From: JBNKHH01 sp050290245
GTDB lineage: Bacteria > Pseudomonadota > Alphaproteobacteria > Rhodobacterales > Rhodobacteraceae
Direction: 5' to 3'
DNA length: 64,000 nt
Assembly (NCBI GenBank): GCA_050290245.1
Contig: JBNKHH010000068.1
Span: forward strand, 136,038-200,037
Position 1 is the stretch's first letter; each line of letters begins with the position of its first letter. The notes under the pieces are model-generated. The model worked only from the letters and a program-made list of their open reading frames with translations, did not search any database and was not told the DNA's origin. The translations under genes and the position numbers were made by a program. Of the stretch, positions 60,870 through 64,000 are shown piece after piece.

Positions 60870-61708
60870 TGCCCGCAATCTCACGTAAATCCATTCTCGA
60901 CCGTTTTCGCCGCATGATCGACGAAGGCACCCCGATCATCGGCGGCGGCGCCGGGACGGGACTTTCCGCGAAGTCGGAAGAGGCCGGAGGCATCGACCTG
61001 ATCATCATCTATAATTCCGGCCGCTATCGCATGGCTGGGCGCGGCTCGGCGGCAGGACTTCTGGCCTATGGAAACGCCAACGAAATCGTCAAGGAGATGG
61101 CTGTCGAGGTCTTGCCGGTCGTGAAATCAACACCGGTTCTGGCGGGCGTCAACGGCACCGATCCCTTTTTCCTGATGCCGCAATTCCTGAGCGAGTTGAA
61201 GGCCATGGGCTTTTCCGGCGTCCAGAATTTCCCGACGGTCGGTCTGTTCGACGGTGCAATGCGGCAAAGCTTCGAGGAAACCGGCATGGGCTTCGGTCTC
61301 GAAGTCGACATGATCGCCGAAGCGCACCGGCAGGACCTTCTGACCACACCCTATGTGTTCAATCCGGAGGAAGCGGTCGACATGGCGAAGGCCGGCGCCG
61401 ACATCATCGTCGCGCATATGGGCGTGACCACCGGCGGTACGATCGGGGCGACCTCTGCCAAGACGCTGGACGCCTGCGTGGCCGAGATCGACGCCATCGC
61501 GGCAGCCGCACGCACCGTGCGCGACGACGTGATCCTGCTGTGCCACGGCGGCCCGATCTCGATGCCCGAAGATGCCGGCTACGTCCTGCAAAACGCCGAC
61601 CGCATCCACGGCTTTTACGGCGCATCCTCGGCCGAACGCCTGCCTGCCGAACGCGCCATTGCCGAACAAATCCGCGCCTTCAAGACGCTGACACCGAAAG
61701 GACACTGA
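60869..61708 (+). CDS. PEP-hydrolase-like TIM barrel protein (Tm-1 C-terminal half homologue)
   Basis: The 279-residue protein has IIGGGAGTGLSAKSEEAGGIDL at the start (core IIGGGAGTGLSAK), YNSGRYRMAGRGS, FPTVGLFDG, VAHMGVTTGGTIGA and LCHGGPISMP. These are the landmarks of the phosphoenolpyruvate-hydrolase/Tm-1 TIM-barrel family. Its start overlaps the UPF0261 stop, so the two halves of the Tm-1 architecture are translated as separate, coupled proteins. The PEP hydrolase label comes from a family name and is not evidence for that reaction. Confidence 0.88.
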   Translation: MPAISRKSILDRFRRMIDEGTPIIGGGAGTGLSAKSEEAGGIDLIIIYNSGRYRMAGRGSAAGLLAYGNANEIVKEMAVEVLPVVKSTPVLAGVNGTDPFFLMPQFLSELKAMGFSGVQNFPTVGLFDGAMRQSFEETGMGFGLEVDMIAEAHRQDLLTTPYVFNPEEAVDMAKAGADIIVAHMGVTTGGTIGATSAKTLDACVAEIDAIAAAARTVRDDVILLCHGGPISMPEDAGYVLQNADRIHGFYGASSAERLPAERAIAEQIRAFKTLTPKGH

Positions 61709-61709
61709 C

Positions 61710-62126
61710 ATGACCGATGTAAAGGACCTCTACAAATACCCCGGCGACGTGGACGCCTATGGTTTCGACTGGGGGCATCTGTCGGTGACTCTCGGGCCCC
61801 AGGTGAACGACGCCAAACAGTTCTCTGCCGCCGTGGTCACGGTGCCACCGGGGCAGGGGCATGCCCGGCACAACCATCCAGGCTCGGAAGAGATCATCTT
61901 CATTCTCAGGGGCGAGGGTGAGCAGATGGTCGAGGACGAAGCGGGCAATCCGCACACTGAGGCGGTGCGGGCGGGATGCACGGTCTTCATTCCCGAAAGC
62001 CGGTTCCATTCGACGCTGAACACCGGGTCGGAGGAGATGCAGATCTTTGTCGTCTATTCGCCCGCCGGCCCCGAAGAGCTCTTAAAGGAACTGCCCGATT
62101 TTCGAATTATCGCGCGGAGCGACTGA
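61710..62126 (+). CDS. Cupin domain protein
   Basis: The 138-residue protein has the two cupin motifs: GHARHNHPGSEEIIFILRGEGE (metal His and Glu, core RHNHPGSEEI at about 52-61) and a second PESRFHSTLNTG with another His. It is a single-domain beta barrel that may be a sugar isomerase, dioxygenase or binding protein. It begins 2 bases after the TIM-barrel stop. Confidence 0.88.
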   Translation: MTDVKDLYKYPGDVDAYGFDWGHLSVTLGPQVNDAKQFSAAVVTVPPGQGHARHNHPGSEEIIFILRGEGEQMVEDEAGNPHTEAVRAGCTVFIPESRFHSTLNTGSEEMQIFVVYSPAGPEELLKELPDFRIIARSD

Positions 62127-62129
62127 GTC

Positions 62130-63308
62130 ATGCGTGACCTTGATCCCGAAACCGTGCCCTTCGATCAGAACAAGCTGGACGATCTCATGGAGGCGGCCGG
62201 GATAGACGTGCTGATCGCGACGTCCAAGCACAATGTCCAATACCTGCTCGGCGGCTACCGCTTCATCTTCTTCTCGGCGATGGATGCGATTGGCCACAGC
62301 CGCTATCTGCCCGCCGTCGTCTATGTGCGGGGCGATCCGGCCAGGACCGCCTATGTCGCCAACAAGATGGAGGGTATGGAACACGCCAACACACCGTTCT
62401 GGACCCCGCATTTCCTGCCGGTCGCCTGGGGTACGCGGGATTCGATAGCGGCAGTGATTGCCCATCTCAAGGCCGAGGGCCCGGCCTCGCCCAGGATTGG
62501 CGTGGAGCCCGGATTCCTGCCGATGGACGCCACCAAGGATCTCGAGGCTGCCTATCCGAACGCGCCGCTGATCAGCGCCGTCGGTGTGCTGGAACGGCTC
62601 CGTGCCGTCAAGACGCCCGGCGAACTGGCGATGCTGAAGGAGGCCTCCGAGCGGATCAGCGCCGCGATGCAGACGACCATCGGCTGGGCGCACGAAGGAG
62701 CGACCAAGCACCAGATCATCGACCGGATACGTCAGGAAGAAACGGCACGCGGCCTGCAGTTCGAATACGTGCTTCTCACACTCGGCGCGTCGCACAACCG
62801 CGCGGCTTCCGATCAGGCGTGGAACCGAGGCGAAGTGCTCTCGATCGACTCCGGCGGCAACCTCAACGGCTATATCGGCGACATATGCCGCATGGGTGTC
62901 CTGGGCGAACCGGATCAGGAACTTGTCGATCTTCTGGGAGAGATCGAGACGGTTCAGCGGGCCGCCTTCGGCCGGATCCGGGCTGGCGCCCTGGGCGGTG
63001 ACCTGATCGAGGCGGGCCAAGCCATGCTGGCGCGACAGCCGAACTGCGCCTGCACCGATTTCTTTGCCCACGGTATGGGCGTGATTACTCACGAAGCGCC
63101 GTTTCTGATGACCAATCATCCCGTTGCTTATGAAGGCGTGGACGCCGATCAGCCGCTGGAGGCGGGAATGGTCCTTTCGGTCGAGACGACCATGCTTCAC
63201 CCGAAGCGCGGCTTCATCAAGCTGGAAGACACGCTGGCGGTAACCGGGGGCGGGTACGAACTTTATGGCAGCGAAGGCCGCGGCTGGAACCGCGGCGGCG
63301 CGGTTTAA
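62130..63308 (+). CDS. M24 family metallopeptidase/creatinase-like hydrolase
   Basis: The 392-residue protein has an N-terminal creatinase-type domain and a C-terminal pita-bread fold. The metal ligands are in SIDSGGNLNGYIGDICRMG (two Asp), the FFAHGMGVITHEAPF His, ETTMLHP Glu and KLEDTLAVT Glu. The family includes Xaa-Pro peptidases, creatinase and DMSP lyase DddP. Given the operon, a small non-peptide substrate is as likely as a dipeptide. It begins 3 bases after the cupin stop. Confidence 0.87.
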   Translation: MRDLDPETVPFDQNKLDDLMEAAGIDVLIATSKHNVQYLLGGYRFIFFSAMDAIGHSRYLPAVVYVRGDPARTAYVANKMEGMEHANTPFWTPHFLPVAWGTRDSIAAVIAHLKAEGPASPRIGVEPGFLPMDATKDLEAAYPNAPLISAVGVLERLRAVKTPGELAMLKEASERISAAMQTTIGWAHEGATKHQIIDRIRQEETARGLQFEYVLLTLGASHNRAASDQAWNRGEVLSIDSGGNLNGYIGDICRMGVLGEPDQELVDLLGEIETVQRAAFGRIRAGALGGDLIEAGQAMLARQPNCACTDFFAHGMGVITHEAPFLMTNHPVAYEGVDADQPLEAGMVLSVETTMLHPKRGFIKLEDTLAVTGGGYELYGSEGRGWNRGGAV

Positions 63309-63361
63309 CACGGATGGCCTCGGACGAAAGACCGGGCCGATACACAACGGAGGAGAGACAA

Positions 63362-63985
63362 ATGGACGGCAAACGCATTCTGATGCTGATCGGCGAATAC
63401 TCGGAAGAGTACGAGATCTTTGTGGTCCAGCAGGCGCTGGAGGCGGTGGGGCACAAGGTGGACATTATCTGTCCTGACACCAAGAAAGGCGACCGTGTGA
63501 CAACCTCGGTCCACGATTTCGGACCCGGTGTCCGTACCTGGATCGAACATACCGGCCACGCCATCGAGGTCACGCAGGATTTCGACGGCGTCGATACGGC
63601 GGACTACGATTCCGTCTACATCGCCGGGGGCAGGGGACCGGAATACATCCGCACCTATGCCCGTGTGCGCGAGATCGTCCGCGAATTCCATCGCGACGAC
63701 AAGCCTATCGCCGCGATCTGCCACGGCCTTCAGGTCCTGGTCGCGGTTCCCGAAGTCATCGCAGGCAAACGGGTCTCGGGCCTGTTCACCACTGAGCCGG
63801 AAGTGGCCCTGACCGACGCGACCTATGTGCCGATTGGCGGAAAGGACGCGCTGCGCGATGGCAATCTCGTAACCGCAGAAGGCTGGACGGCGCTCGCCGC
63901 CTTCATCCGCGAATATCTGGTCGTGCTCGGCACCGAGATCGTGCATCACCCGATCGCGTCCCAAAAGGGCCTGGCCGCCGAGTAG
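63362..63985 (+). CDS. DJ-1/PfpI family protein
   Basis: The 207-residue protein has the nucleophile elbow AAICHGLQVL with C120 and the neighbouring H121, the catalytic-type Glu in GEYSEEYE near residue 15, and a DYDSVYIAGGRGPEYI segment. These enzymes include proteases, glyoxalase III and isonitrile or sugar-deglycating enzymes. A GGAGGAGAGACAA site precedes ATG 63362. It is the last gene of the TetR-controlled operon visible in the window. Confidence 0.88.
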   Translation: MDGKRILMLIGEYSEEYEIFVVQQALEAVGHKVDIICPDTKKGDRVTTSVHDFGPGVRTWIEHTGHAIEVTQDFDGVDTADYDSVYIAGGRGPEYIRTYARVREIVREFHRDDKPIAAICHGLQVLVAVPEVIAGKRVSGLFTTEPEVALTDATYVPIGGKDALRDGNLVTAEGWTALAAFIREYLVVLGTEIVHHPIASQKGLAAE

Positions 63986-64000
63986 GGCGGCCAGCGCACA

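Overview
The window is GC-rich DNA with dense, mostly ATGA/GTGA-coupled operons and typical alphaproteobacterial genes (rsgA, era with a DUF1491 gene, ispD, oxyR-katG, TRAP-free tripartite tricarboxylate and ABC uptake systems). The gene mix and protein style point to a heterotrophic member of the Rhodobacteraceae/Roseobacter group. I saw no rRNA or tRNA gene, no CRISPR array, no transposase and no phage genes.

Layout. 1-13.7 kb: a truncated amino-acid-type ABC binding protein, an exported EF-hand protein, the divergent ybbAP/tesA unit, rsgA, then era with two small genes. Next comes an unusual 901-residue fusion of a CoA-thioester flavin monooxygenase with a benzoate/2-aminobenzoate-type CoA ligase, divergent from a thioesterase and an IclR regulator. 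13.8-19.3 kb: a Crp/Fnr regulator with a DUF2892 membrane protein, then a tungstate unit (tupB, tupC, tupA and an HTH-binding-protein regulator) divergent from a MOT1-type molybdate transporter. 19.3-36.5 kb: a large tricarboxylate catabolism region. It contains GntR-tcuA-tcuB-isocitrate/isopropylmalate dehydrogenase in one direction, and an AbrB-type permease with a gamma-glutamyltransferase in the other. It continues with the TctDE two-component system, tctC, a fused tctA-tctB, a PrpF-like isomerase and a ThDP enzyme, then a small unknown protein, a D-2-hydroxyacid dehydrogenase and a TauE-type permease. GTATAC palindromes sit before two of its transcription units.

36.5-47.9 kb: a MarR-controlled feruloyl-CoA synthetase/acyl-CoA dehydrogenase operon, divergent oxyR/katG, an FAH hydrolase-ispD-hydrolase operon, an APH-type phosphotransferase and a MaoC hydratase. 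47.9-64 kb: a remnant of a peptide ABC ATPase, then what looks like one carbohydrate-acid catabolic locus. It has two divergent sugar epimerases, an enolase-superfamily dehydratase/racemase, an FCD-GntR regulator, a 2-hydroxyacid dehydrogenase and a six-gene ABC importer with two ATPases. A TetR regulator then faces a five-gene operon: a Tm-1-like ATP-binding protein, a TIM-barrel PEP-hydrolase-like protein, a cupin, an M24 hydrolase and a PfpI-family protein. Matching TTGGTA-N-TACCAA palindromes in front of the epimerases and of the ABC operon tie the parts together.

The most novel-looking items are the monooxygenase-CoA ligase fusion, the tricarboxylate region with its fused permease and shared operators, and the split Tm-1 operon joined to a sugar-acid locus. 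Functions of the catabolic regions are inferred from family membership and context; no substrate is proven by the sequence.
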